From Stratiolaelaps scimitus (taxonomy: Eukaryota; Arthropoda; Arachnida; Mesostigmata; Laelapidae), in NCBI GenBank assembly GCA_019614645.1, contig JABWDB010000004.1, positions 9,424,001-9,488,000 on the forward strand: 64,000 nucleotides of DNA, given 5' to 3'. The translations under genes and the position numbers were made by a program. Under the pieces are notes generated by a model that ran no database searches, had not been told where the DNA came from, and was given only the letters and a program-made list of their open reading frames with translations. Of the stretch, positions 22,259 to 36,209 are shown in pieces (the stretch's first letter is position 1; every line of letters begins with the position of its first letter).

Positions 22259-24791
22259 TGCCTCTGTCATTCACACGTTCACGGGTCGAGAACGGCTTGA
22301 TTCAACATTTACATCGGGGCTTCGATAAATGTTTGGCGGACAAATCGTCGTAAATGCCGGCCTGATCAACGGGAAGAGACGCAGCCCCAAACATGGGACA
22401 TAACCAAAATGAAGCGATAAGCGCATAGCGTGGTGTATAATGACTTTCAATCATGCTTGATATGATATAAGCAGGAACCAAAATATGGGTTTGTTATGGT
22501 ATAGATGAGCTAGTTGGCGATGCCGTTAAAATTGCTATAATTATACAAGTAGTGCATATTCGTAACGATAGTTTATTCGCCTTATGTCGTTAATAGCAGC
22601 TGGACGAATACGTAGTAATTAATTTTTGTTTACATCAACCGAACGCTGTTATCAAGATTATTATATCTTTTCCTGAAACTTGCTCATTTGATCTTAGCTG
22701 CCGTAAAAGCCGTAGTCGTTTTTAAATTCGCGTCGATTTGAGGAAGGATTGTGACAATTGCTGCTACACTGATAGTCACAAACAGACAATCTCGTGAGCA
22801 GTGTTAGTAAACGATGGTTAAGCAAGTGTATGCGAATAAATCTTCAGGGCGACATTGGGATGTTACACAAATAATTCGCTTAAATCACACAGTGTCTTTG
22901 ATCTTATTATAACTTGGAGCGAGTCCATACCTGGCCACCGTACAGAGAGGTCGCAAGTTGTCGATACGAATCAGACAATGCCCCTGCAGAGATTGAATTC
23001 GTTGCATAGCAAGTACCTGCCAGGATTTTCACAGGATTTGATTTTGCATGGAAACGCACACGATGGCACAACTGATTGCTGGGAGCGGTTTAAGTTATAG
23101 ATGTTGTATGATAGAATTTTTATTGTTAATTTTCGCTGAAGGGGCCAAACAGTAGACTATCCCTTCATAATCATAGTTTAATAATAATCGATCAAGGAGC
23201 GTCCACCAGGATCAATGCAAAAATCCATGACGAGCAGTGAAGAGTCGTGCTCCGATTACTGCGTGTGAGGTCCTTCGACCTCTCGATGTAACCCCACCCG
23301 TCGACACCGAGGGATATCTCATCATGCTACAAATATGATTGATATCCCTCTACTCGCCGCGATATTCACGCTATAGCAAGACGGGAGTTAGTAGTATTAA
23401 TAATTAATAATCAGGTCGAAAGGCGAAGGCAGACACGAAGAGATAAATTAATATCTAATCATCATCCGAGCTAGGTTAGGCTCGTTGTATGGTGCGCCTA
23501 GGGTAGCTGCAGGCGTGTGCAGAGGAACTATCGGCAATCGATGATTGCTGACGCGGCCGTTTGCTGCCTGGTCTGCCGTATGTCCTGCCCGCTCCTTCTC
23601 AGCCTGCCCTTTTTCAACAGATGCTTCGTCATCGCACTTCATTGATCTCATCGAAAGACGAGAATGACGGGGACAGGAGAATTGGCGGCGTTCGATCGCC
23701 AATGAATCAGATGTTGCTTGAAACAGCCGCAGCAGCAGCAACAGCGGTGACGGTCCCGACGGCGGCAGCAGCAGCTTCTGACGGTATCGCACTACGATGT
23801 TGCGCTCAGAATGACTGTGGCTTTCCTACTGGTCGCCAAAGCTGTATTGGCCATGTTGATATTTTCTTTTGCTTTTCGTTGTTTGAGCATTTGATATGAA
23901 TAGGGCTGCTACTATTATACTACTACTACTACGACAAGTATACGTTGAACCGGGGGCGTGGACAGGCAACATCACGTCAACGCCACGGTATCACCGAGAA
24001 CAATGGGTGCGATTCCGGACGTAACGATGATACAATGGAGCCGCGAAGAAAGGTGGACTGATTTAGTCTGCCTCTCTTCGCCCGTAATATTGTAAGGGAT
24101 AATATTGTAGGTGGAACGAATGTAACGTGAGTGTAACGGGTCAAGAGAAGACTTGATCGATGAATGATACAGAGCCTCACCGCCAGGTGGTCAATTGATG
24201 AAGTTCAGCGGCGAGGTGCGTTGCCACTTCGCCTCGTTGTTTGCGAAGGTCGACTTATGGTCTCTCTCTCTCTCTCTCATTTCTTCTTAGTAAATATCTC
24301 TGGATGTTAGAAAAACTAGAGCTGGGTAAAAAGATCCACTAAGTTCATATCATCGGTGTGGTCCAATTGCGGCCTATTTGGTTTCCTCCGTTGTAGATTG
24401 CTGCTATAGTCTCACTCAACTTAGCTGTTACTAAACAAGTGAATGCGGTCACTTGAGATCAATCATACATTTGTAGGAACTTGTATGCTGTCGTATGTGC
24501 ACACTCACACACGCACACAATCTGCTGCAGTTAACCACAGACAACACTGTGTGCACTGCTATATGTACACGAAACATCATCCAGAATTAGTCCGCCTTTT
24601 TTACAGATTTTTCCGGAAGGATCGCAATATCATCATCATTGGACCTTCCATTGAATGCTTCTTCACACGTCAACTTATCGGTAGGAGTTCTATATATACA
24701 TATATAATTTATATGTTCGCAATATAACCGTTACAAAAAATTTACAGGTAACTGAAACCCACATATAGGCACCCTAACAAAAGAAACCCAA

Positions 24792-24803
24792 ATATATATA
24801 TAT

Positions 24804-24840
<37 letters not shown>

Positions 24841-24841
24841 T
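24792..24841. repeat. (TA)n(TG)n compound microsatellite
   Basis: TA alternation with one phase slip (ATTA) runs directly into TG dinucleotides. Confidence 0.93.
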
Positions 24842-25959
24842 TTCTGTAAAGTGTGTCCATCTAGGGCTTCCCCCCGTCGCGCCTTCAATTAAAAATCTCT
24901 ACAAAATCGTCAGCGTTTTACCAATCCCTTGCCGCCATATCTCTGTTGGCTCGACTTCGCTGTTATTGTCGTCGTCGTCGTGTTGTGCCTCAGAGATATA
25001 AAGCAAAGTTCAAGTGAGACTTTGTTTTTATGAACATTTATTGTTCTCGTTGTCGGGGAATAGTTAGGAAACGCCGGCACCGACGAAACAATCTCAAGCT
25101 ATCTCCCTCCCCAGACCGAGCCGCACACATTCGTGATATAGAACGTTCTGACAGAGTGAATTTTTCAAGGGCGCGGCTTCAGATTCTTCTTCTTTTTCTT
25201 CTACTTGTTGCTAAAGTTCAAAGTTATCTTCCGCAACACTTTGTCACCTTTTATCGGCCGGTATCCTATCAGCCAGCGTTCATCGTGCTGCGAGCAGTAT
25301 CTATGTGTGTATGATAAGTCGGGCTCAGCCGTGAGTAGCCCAGACATAATACGCCCTTCAATTGGCTGCGAATGCAGCAGCTGAGTCGAGAGGAGACGAG
25401 GCGGACACTTTGTTTAATAAAATTATCTTTGATTTTTCTTTTATCACATCGACCTCGTGCCGCCACTGCGATTTCTTTCCGTCCAGAATTGGACCAGTGA
25501 CCACCGTCGGCACCGCCGGGCTCCCAGGCCGTATCAGGCGTCGAACGTCAACGGTCGAACGTCAGCAACAAAATGACACGCCGCTAGACAATGAAGGCGC
25601 CAACTACATCAGTAAGACAACGAGCGGACTAACTAAGTAACTAACAAGTAGCTAAATAAGCACTACCATATACGATGTCAAAATCGTGAGATTCAGCAAA
25701 GCGAGAATAAACGGACAGTCCAACGGACGGCTCGTGGTAGCACTCACCACAGTAGGTATCTAACAGTGACTCTATTTATCAATATGTACGAGATAGAGTA
25801 AACAGCCAACAAAGCAGCCAAGCAGTGTTTTCTAAAGGAAGATAGCTTTCATAAAAACTACAATATGCTCGAGTCTTTGTCCAGCTACGCGATGATATGC
25901 CACTATGGGCATGCGCGTACATTGCAACATGTCGAGCCGCGACACTATCGAAATTTTCT

Positions 25960-26003
25960 TATATACCCCCTATATATATATATATATATATAGGGGGTAT
26001 ATA
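25960..26003. repeat. 44-bp perfect palindrome with C5/G5 clamps around (TA)n
   Basis: TATATACCCCC at the left and GGGGGTATATA at the right enclose 22 bp of TA alternation. The whole 44 bp equals its own reverse complement, centred at 25981.5. The GC clamps would lock a cruciform, unlike the bare TA arrays elsewhere. Confidence 0.95.
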
Positions 26004-26750
26004 TATAACTGTTGCCGGCGTTATTGTGGTCGATATTGGGCGACCTTTCAAAAGCATTCGAGTGCTGTTCGACGTCGCCAACTGCGCGCAATGTTGAGGT
26101 TCATATCGGCGATACGTTTCAGCTTGAAACGGAACACATTCTGGGGGCACAACCTTGCTTCCAAGATTAGCTTCTCACTCTCATATATCAATACACCGCT
26201 CATGCTAATCCGGCCGCAACTTCAACTACAAATTGTTGCCCTTCGATATACGGATGTCGCAAAACGACAGCTCTATCTACCTCGTGCGCGTTCGTAGACA
26301 TATATTTCTGTCTTTCTTTCGTGTGCCAATGTCTGCTCGTGTCCGTCTCTATAATGATCCCATCGCGCGTCCCCTATTTTGGCTAGTTAACAGCGAGCGA
26401 TGAGGACAGGTCAACCCTTGAGCGTCTGCCCTCGCCTCGTACCGACACTGACTCGACTGTGTGTCGAATGATGAATGAATTGCGGAAATCTGCGGTTCGT
26501 TCGTTCAGGAGTCCTTCGTTTATCGCTTGGCCTTCCCTCATTGCTACTATCTTCCAGTGTAGAGCGGACTGTCACAGCGGCAACGCAACCAATTTCTCCA
26601 TCACGACTACAACAGCCACCGACGGCTGGTACCGGGCAGCTCGAGTGGTGACAACAAACGCAGCAGCAGCAGCAGTGGCAGCACCAACGCCAGCAACAAC
26701 AGCTACGAGTGCTAGCAGTGCTTGTTGAATTACTAATCATATCGTAATAG

Positions 26751-26771
26751 GTAAATGGTAAATGGTAAATG
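26751..26771. repeat. Three tandem copies of GTAAATG
   Basis: Exact 7-bp units begin at 26751, 26758 and 26765. Confidence 0.95.
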
Positions 26772-27152
26772 TTTATTGGTTTATTTAAGGAGCTGCAATT
26801 TTTCAACGCTTAAGCTCTCGGTAGAAATGGCCTCGTCCATCTTCAGTCATCCGTTCAATCAACGAAGAGACATCGGTGTCCGAAACGTTCTCCTCGTACA
26901 TGTGATGTTGCTGATTGAAGCGAACGGCGGTGCCGCTGACTGGTCGATGCCAACGCGAACTGTCTTGAATATTCATTCGACGCCTAGGTTCGTCCGTTGA
27001 CTAATCCCATCGTAGGTTGCTATAGAACGTCGCTCCGGCAGATATATACTCCGGTTGTAACTCATTTGTCATGAAGCTCTGCTGCGTCACTTGTATCATC
27101 GAACCAAGCTCGAGTCTCACTGCTAGAGAGAGACCTGTACCAATACTGTACC

Positions 27153-27174
27153 TATATATATATATATATATATA
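27153..27174. repeat. (TA)n microsatellite, about 22 bp
   Basis: Pure TA alternation followed by CGTGTATATAG. Confidence 0.93.
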
Positions 27175-29887
27175 CGTGTATATAGTAGCAGACAGACGGG
27201 CATTCACTGCAGATGTGACAGACAGCGCTGTGTCAGTAGTTGGACACTGTGACAACCACTACGTGCGGAAGGTGGCATCGTGACTTAAAAAAAAACAAGC
27301 GGAAAACGGCCAGATGAATGCGGTATTGTAGAGTATACGAGGATAGTACGAGGATCCTCTTGTCTCCGCCAACGAATTTTTCATCCTGGCTTTTCGCACA
27401 TTGCTTAGTACAGGAGTTACCGATGGAACCTGATGTAAAGTGTGGGGGGGGGGCCCGAGGCTAGGATTGGTACAAGGGAACATCTATGGGGGAAGAGGTC
27501 TTTCGTCGTAAGTCGAGCACATTAATAAGGGCACCCACAGGCACCCAAACGCGACGGATGGCGCATATGGCATCGTCGACAACGGAGTCAGACAGCGGCA
27601 ATAACAGCAGCAGCAGCAGCACATGCTGCTCGACGAAGCCAGCCGATGACTAGACTGGAGAGCGGAACAGTAGCCAGAATCAGAGAGGAGATATCTCCCA
27701 TCAAAGACGATCATCATCACAGCCACTCGAGCAACAGCAGCCGCAGCGACTAATGATCATGACCAATATCTTCCGCTGCCGCCACCGCCGTCATCAGCAA
27801 CGGCAGCAGAAACACCAGACGCCATCGACCTGACAGTATTATCCAAGTCATTCAAAAGGCATACTCCTTCCTGCCTGAGTACGGCTTGTTGACCACCCGA
27901 TCGTTCAGTCGGTAGATGTAGATGCAGCAGCAGCAGCAGTAGCACCAACAACAGCATAGAGGGTCATATGCGTCGCTAGCAGACAGTTATGGTGGAAAGC
28001 GTACAAATTAGAGCTAATTTTATTCAAAGTGGCCGAGCCGAATTAGAGCTACCGGCACCCGATGGTGAGACATCGGGAGTAATTTCTCTGTAGTTAATGT
28101 CTCGACGCCACCGCCGCCGCCGTTTGGTACAAATCGTTTGTACCGGTGGTAGTAGGTAGGGATCGTTTCGGAAAGGCTTTAGTCCGTCTGCAGGTCCGTC
28201 TGACCGGGCGGCAACAGCAGGAGGAGGAGGAGGCTCTGCGGAGTACACCGATATTGATCGAAGCTAGTGTGCATGCATGCATGCACGTGTACGAGCATGT
28301 TGTATATGTATGTACGCCAACGTAAGCGTAGGTCCATCTCAGGGTCTGTCTGTCGATCGGTTTCAGTCTCAATGTGTATTCGTGTATGTCCGTGTACCTA
28401 TCCAGAATATAAAAAGGAAGCGATACCTTCCTAACATCGTCAGGGGTTAATCATTATCATCATCGTCATCCTCAGAAGGAGCAGCAGCAGCAGCATCAAC
28501 ATGTCGTTGTTGTTGTTGATGATGATGACGACGGTCATCGTTCGTCGTGGTTCGCTTTTTAAAGCTGAGCCCAGTGAGCTAAGAAGACATCAGGTGGGAA
28601 AGTCAACGGTTTTTTGACGTTCTGCCTCTCGTCTGTCTACCGATCTTGTCTTTCATTCTGCCTCTCGTTCTCCCGCTCGTTCTCTCCACCATGTGTTCTC
28701 TATTTCGCTGTTCTCAGACTCCTGACAAATGCTGGCGTGTGCTGCGAAACATGGCGAAGAAGGGTACCAATGAGCCCCCAATCCTGATGCTGCTCCGGAA
28801 AGCAACAGCAGCAACAACAACAACAACGACAACAACAACAACAGTGATGATGGTGATGATTAGGACAACAACAAGAGCAGCAGCAGCAGCAGCAATACGC
28901 TTCAACGTTAAATCGCACTGTTTTCATTTGGGCGCCGCCGAGTCGCATCCACGGATGGATTCACGTGGATGGACCCGTGATGTTATGTTCAGCGTCATTA
29001 TATGATATCATGATCGTCAGCAGATGCCCGTAAGGATACCACCAACAATCAACAGCTAACGAAACGACGCCGATGACCACGAAGGCGACGACGAGTATCG
29101 CGAGTAACACGGTGAAACAAATACGGCAGAGCGGCGGCGACGGCGGCGGCTGCGGAGGGAGCACTAACAACAGCCACACTGTGATGATGGTAACATAACA
29201 TCACCGCTCGACTTCTGCGGCCTGAACGCCATCCGAGCTGGCTTGAGTTAGCTTGGCTTAGTTAAGTGAAGTTAAGATAAGACGAGTTACGTTGAGTTGA
29301 GCTGGGGCAGGCGGCGGACGTTCTCAAACGCCAAGACAGTAAGAACTCGCCGCTCGCCTGCTCACTGCTACTCGCTCGGCTTCTCCCGTCGGCTTCATCG
29401 CACTAAAATTCACTCACGATCGACATAAACACACAAGGTGGTAGTGGCCACGCTGCCCTAGCAATAACGCTGCCACCAGGGGATTTTTGCTTGCGAAAAT
29501 CAACTAACGTGAAGACCAAGGTGATGAACGGCAACAACAACATCAGTAGCAGCAGCAGGAGCAGCGGTAACGAGAAGAAGAAGAAGAAGAAATAGAAGGA
29601 AACGAATAGGAAGATTTCGGACAACTAGAGCGGAACGGGAAGCCCGATTACATTTATGCTCAACTGCAACGCTGAAGGCGCTGCTGCTGCTGCTGCCGCT
29701 GGCGATGCCGCCTCGCGGATCGGCGCAGAAGCTCATCGGCTAGGCAGGACGGCTAAATCGCCGACTCGGGATAATATTGTATATAGAGCTCTGTTTTGGT
29801 AATTTCAACTGTAACAATCAAACAATAAACACGTTTGAACAGAGACAGGGATGGCGGAGAGGGAGGTGGTGGGATAGTGAAATAGCC

Positions 29888-29918
<31 letters not shown>

Positions 29919-32900
29919 GTAGCATCTAATCGTTGAAATCGGTTGAAATGTAGCGAATTATTGTCATTTAAACAACGTAAATGAATGGATGCACATCTCT
30001 AGCTATTACGTGTTGACGTAGCTGCTGCTGCTGTGTGAAGAGTTCCCAGCGTAACTATGGTGTGTCTTTTGTTGTGCCGATGTTTGCCGAAGCTGCTGAA
30101 GCAACTGACCACGCTGGTCGGCTGATCACTGCAGCAGGTGGTGGGTCTGCTGCTGGTGCTGGTCTCTCATGACTCGTTGAGCAAACAATTAGCAACAGCA
30201 ACAGCAGCAGGAGGACGATGATCAGGGAACAGGGTGGGTGATAATAACGGTCGAGTGACGTTTTTGCTGCGCGATGCATCGATTGGTGGCGCAATGAAAT
30301 GCCGATTCATGCTGTTCGAATCGATTCGAAATGAACCACTGAGAAATATTATGAAATTAAATCACAACCAAATACGAACACAATAGTACTGATGCTGCTC
30401 ACCCGACGAGGTGCCATATTCGACAATCACTTGGTGGTCATTGTTTTCGATGTAAGTAGAAATACACAGCGCAAGCGTTGCGGGGAGCTAGGTGCAAGGC
30501 GTTGTGTCATTCGGTGGTGTCGTCCGGTAGGGACGATCATCCAACGGGGGATGGTGTGATTCTATTATATTTGTTTTTCATCATTGACCGGTACAGTTGA
30601 TAGTCAGAATGCAACGGCTGTAAAGCGACATGCCCTGCTGTAGCGAGCGTCAAACATCAGCAATGGGGCGGTACTCACGACCGCATTACGCTGTGGGATT
30701 ATTATTATAATCGTCTCGCTACGATATTGTTCTACTATTTGTCTTGTTCATCATCACACGAAAGCGATCACACGACAGGTTACCGCCTATTGTAGTTAAC
30801 ACAAGGTGACGTCTGAGAGGTTGGCCCATCGGTCAATCTTTCGAGTGAGAATACAATCAAGACTCGAAACACCGCCATAATTATATAAAAGTATAAATTA
30901 ACAAAAATGACTTTAGCGTATTTTTTAACGTTGCTGATCGAAATCGTCCCTGCTTTTTCGTCGTCCCCCAGATTGTTTTAAATATTTAGTTATTACTAAT
31001 TATGTTTTATGCAAAACGTCGGTTATTACATATATTATAGCTATTACGGCTATCGCCAATATCATTATGACTCGCGGTGACTTGGCTACATCCAGGAGCA
31101 TATGCGTTCCGAGCATAGCGTACCTTTCACTTTAAGTGTGTTAGCCTTTGAAAAAGCATTTGACATTTCGCTGAGAGGCGCACCATTTCGAGAGCATGCA
31201 TTAATATGACGCCATTGAACAGATCTGTGTGCCAAGGATGTCAACTGTTTTATTTACTGTCCGTAAATCAATCTGATATGATCAGTATCTCGCTAGTTGA
31301 GCAATACGGGCGTTGATGTCAGGCCGGTGAGCACAGCTGTTGCGAGTACGTATTACGTCCCGTTTTCGCTTGTTCTATATTGGAACATGAAACTAATTTT
31401 GAACGGCACAAATGCACTATAATCATTATTGCGCGATTGGCTACAGCGCATAGCCCATAGCAACTTGTAGGCGTTATTGCACGATCATCTTGTCAATTCG
31501 CGATCAATGGGAATGTCGATTCGTACACATGAGCGCTCGTCGACGAACATCGCTGTAACGCATCTACGGCAAACTCATCTTCTCGGATATACGAAGAACA
31601 ATTTTGCGAAAATCCTCTTAACTGCTGATTTCTACAAGGTGTTGTCAAAGTTGTCAGTACACAGCCCATTACACGATACTCTCGCACAGTGAACATCTCG
31701 AGTTTGTTGTTCGAAAGCTTGCAGTCCTGAAGTTCTCGCTAGCCAGAGCGAGGTTTACGAGTTCGATCGAGCACCCCGCCCTGTTGCCTTTGTTGCACTG
31801 TGCAGAAAACGCTCAACTCTGCATCGTCAGGAGTTGTGAGCACCGCGGCTACGGCAACGGACACACAGTCGAGTGCAATCGGAAGCGGACCAACACTAAA
31901 CGCGTCATAAGAAAACGCTTGATCCCTCATTCGGCGCGGCGACAATTGAGGTCCGCTCAGTCTCAAGTGCTGCTGAATATCGGCGCTCATCGCAGCATTC
32001 GTCCAATGAGCACTACGCCTGTTATCGCTCGCTATCAGACCTCAACGAGAGTAAAACCGCAATGAAGCTCGGCCGGTTGGTCATACTTGAGACGAAGCGA
32101 TTCCCGTTCACTCGTGCGCCGAGCTTTCGTGCGCTCAGCACGAATCCACCAGGAAACAAAATCTTCGAGGAGGTCTTCATGTTGTGGCCTGCTGCGGCCT
32201 CGCGGCACTGCGACGGTGCGTTGGGACGGGGACGAGGCGACGGGAACGTCGATGCTGGGTAAACAACAGCAACAGCGGGTATATAACGATCACGAACGGG
32301 GGGGGGGGGAATGCCGAAGCGAAACGCTGCTGAAGAAGGCATGATTGTAGTGATTGTAAGGTGAAATGCTGTATCGAGCATTATACCTGCATATGATTCA
32401 TCGGCATCAACATGTGCAGTCGATTCGTTGCGGAACGGGGTTCCCGAGGACAAAATGACAGCGGTGGCACTTGATAATGAGAATAATAGATCAATGGATG
32501 ATTGGCTGGTGTAGCTGGGTGAGACGAGCCTATCATCAGAAGTTGCCGAAGTTGAGCACACAAAATGTTGAAGAGGACGTTCTTAGAATCTGAAACCCAG
32601 AATGGTATCGCAGTGGATGTACAATGGGTTAAAATATAGATTTGTGCCGATTTTGAAACGGCTATCGAAAATGTTCATTGAGAGTGCACGGCGAATTGAA
32701 GACCGCAATGAGATCTGGTTCGGGAAATGAGTGAATTTAAGCGGCCGCTCTCGAAAAGTTTATCAGATCTTATAAATTCTTAGATTTTATAGAAAAACAT
32801 GTGAGAAAAACAAAACACTCAAATCGTTTTAACCGGCCACGAATTCGCTTGGAATCACGGCCGATTCGGTTCGTATTTGGCATTTTCAAAGTGATATCCG

Positions 32901-33500
32901 TTTAGGCTTTTCCCGACTGCGACCAGTGCATTCGCAAGATTTATACCTGCCCTTTAAAATGCTATTTTTATTAAACAAATTCGTTTCGAGTCTTATCTCA
33001 CTGAGATGACAAATAAACATATGTCATAGGTGTTTGGCATTAAGAATCGCATGTACATTGTAAATGAGGCCAAACGTACTCCATGAGGCGTTTAGTAAAA
33101 TCACACGTTCATTGATTGCACCTCATAACTTTCAACTAGTGAGTAGCAGCAATAAGACAAATGGCGAGCTCGCACTATTCGAAGTTCATCCAACAGGTTT
33201 CAAGGTGAGTTCAAATCATCGCATCATTCGTGGGAATGATATCACTGAAGGAGTGTGCTAGCCTGAATGAACATGTAAATGTATGTACATAACTAACTAC
33301 TGATGAATTCTTAGAGTTTCGACGGCCGCTGCTGGCTGGTCTCCGCTACAGCAGGAGCAGCCGACAGACGGTAGAAAGTGACGCACTCGCGGTAGGAGTT
33401 CAAGCAGATCCCGGACTGCCACGCGACGCACCTTCGCTGCTTGGTATCCCGTTCGAATGAAAATCCATCAACCTCAATACTACTCCTCCAACTTCTGCTA

Positions 33501-33560
33501 GTGCTGCTGCTGCTGCTGCTGCTGCTACTGGCACAACAACAACAACAACCTCAGCAGTAA
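33501..33560. repeat. GCT / CAA triplet tract
   Basis: About eight GCT triplets followed shortly by CAA triplets. No frame carries a recognisable domain. Confidence 0.85.
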
Positions 33561-36190
33561 CAAGTGCAAATGCGGGTACCACTACGGCTACCGGTCTTAG
33601 TGGCGCCACCGTTTGCGCCACCGATATCGCCACCGGGCACCGGATTCACTCGGTCGCATCCCTCGCGTAGCGGTCGCCGTTGTTTCTGTTGTTTGACCTG
33701 ATCAGTCTACTTTGACAGACCATCAGGTCACGAGACCAACGCGACACAACTGCCGGTGAAGAGCTGCTTATGGGCCACCTGCCGTCGGCACGCGCGAGCG
33801 CCAAGATACCTATTCATTTATAAGGCATACGGATGCATCGCATGCTCTGACAGCGGAGGGGTTTTGTGTGTGTGTGTGTGTACACTGGCGGAAGAGGCAG
33901 CAGTTGAGTATACGAATGATCGCGCGTGCTGCACTATCGAGTGGGTTGTTTCGAGTGTCCGGTCAAAACAGCACCGCCTAAGCCGGAGGAGTTGAGATCG
34001 GACAGAGGATCAGCCGGCGACGCGGGCGGACCACTCTGGACGACGGACGACATCACTCAACGAGTGACTAGAGAACGCGAGAGAGAGACAGAGAGAGAAG
34101 GTTCAAGCGAACGTCAAAGTAGGAGAAAGTCCGATTTTTCTTCTATTTGTCGTTTTCTTCCTAAAACAGCAGCTGGCAGATGGTGTCCCTGCGGTAGTCC
34201 GCCATCAATGAACAACAGAGGGCTAGTTGATAGGGCGCGTCGAGTCTCGCCTGCCGTGTGGGATCCAGCTCGTATACTACCCCTTCCTGCCTAGAAGGAT
34301 TCTGGACGAACGAGATGGCTTGGGGGGGGGGGATCAATCCCCTCGTGCGTGTCTGCCCCAGTGACGACAACGTAACAGCGACATCTGACGATGATGACAC
34401 AGCGAGTCAATACAACTATTGCCACAGCAGCAGCAGCACGATACGCGGTCAGCGAAAAGTAACCCTTTGATGGCGGGTCGACAACGAACAGTCAGTCACT
34501 GCCGAAGTTGAACAACGGCGAATACGACAGACTGTTATCTGCATGTTGCTTTTTGTTCGCCTGTATCTGAATCGGCATCATGCCGACCAGAAGACGCTGT
34601 GAATAAATGTACACATATTGTCTATCATGCTCTCTCTCATTCAATTCACCAGCTAGCAAGTGGTTTGGAGGATGGGCACAGTATTGAGCATGTGTGATTC
34701 GATAGCAAAGGAATTACGTCGTAGATCAGCCGTTGATAACTGTTTTGCGCACGCTCTTTCAGGTACCCAACGCTGGGCCAGAGCAATGTGCGCGCATTAC
34801 GCTTAAATGTGAGATCATACGAACATAATATTTTTCCCCACGCAACTCCCCTGACCTTCTGGGTCAATGCCTCAACTAAAGCCGTATTCCCTGGGGGTCC
34901 GTGCATGGTCGACCTGATTTTAATGCGAATAGAGAACGCAATAATATTTGCGATTATTGGTCCTAACGGCTCGGTGGGCGAGCTGACGCTAGAAATTACT
35001 GGGCTGAGTCAGCTTCGTCGCTCGAACCCCGTGCTGTGGCCATGGCTGGGAGTGTTGCTCTCCTATCTGTGACTCCAACGACAAACGCACCGAGTTGAAA
35101 TTCGAACTAAATATTATGTTACTAATTTTGTTACGAACGATGCTGTGCGAATGGTTTCCAAAAGAGATCATACCATCACTGATCACAAACTGACAATGGA
35201 ACATAATGACTACGTCAAAATCTTATCCTATTATTGTGTACACATGTCTTTTGCAGGCGAATAAACCGTTTCGGATTATAATAACTATGGCTATCGAATC
35301 TTTTCATTAATTGTGTTACAGATATATGATTTTCTCAAGAATCCCATACGGATCTTCGTACAATACGTCTTATATATCATATACATCCATGCTATATTAT
35401 CTGCATCTCAGTAGTTCGGTCCATATGTCAATTTCAATGTCACAAACTCTGACATATGATGATAGCGAACCACCTACGCGAATGAGTCACGGAGCTAGAT
35501 TAGCATCGCGTCATTTGGACTCGCCGTATTCATTTCCAGCAACTAGAAAATGTCCTCAGGCATTTTCAGGTCAATATTCCACGGGCAGGTCAGGTGTCCC
35601 TCACAGTGGTCGATTCCATTCAACGTGAATTTCTCCTATTCTCGCGTTCGTCGCTCTCCCTTTTTGCGCCATGTGCGCGTTCAACACCGCCCAGAGTAAC
35701 GGATCCAGACAACGGCAACTTATTGGTCTTGGCCGTCCGGCTGCTAGCGGCCTGGCTAGCCTTGATCTCGATTAGCAAGACCATTGTCGCCCCAATCCAT
35801 TCATCCACATCGATCCGCCTCGTCTCCATCTCAACAACAACTAACCCCGTTCACGACAGATGACACTGGTCAGCGCCGCGTCTGCTCGATTGGGTCCCGT
35901 TGAGCCTGAGCATCTGACAACTAGGATCTCCTCTATCTCTCTCTGTCGCTCTCGCTCACTCGCGCACTCCGTGAAGACGTCTATTGTGCGCAGGCGGTAG
36001 CAGGCTTCTTCTTCGTCGATGTTCGGTGTCTTCTTCGTCGCATTCGACCATGACTTACTACTCGGACTCAGAAGGGTTATTCGGACGACCAGTAGACGCG
36101 CCATCAATGAGTAGCGATCAGCTACCGCGGCGTGTCGCCAGGGTTCACTTTTCGCCTTCGCGATGATGCCAGTCAGTTCTAGTGTCACGC

Positions 36191-36209
36191 CATATATATA
36201 TATATATAT
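36191..36209. repeat. Short (TA)n microsatellite
   Basis: About 19 bp of TA alternation. Confidence 0.9.

Larger units (their letters stand above)
26658..30230. repeat. Block dense in CAG/CAA/CAT triplet tracts
   Basis: Triplet runs recur in both orientations, for example at about 26660, 27605, 27920, 28480, 28800-28895, 29530-29590, 29680 and 30190. In-frame translations change homopolymer with each frame and are interrupted by stops, so no gene is called. A (GA)n run lies at 29888-29914. Confidence 0.75.

Noticed and set aside
11091..31465. Shared 16-mer GCATAGCCCATAGCAA at about 11091 and 31449
   Set aside because: One exact 16-bp match is roughly what chance allows in 64 kb, and flanks do not extend it.
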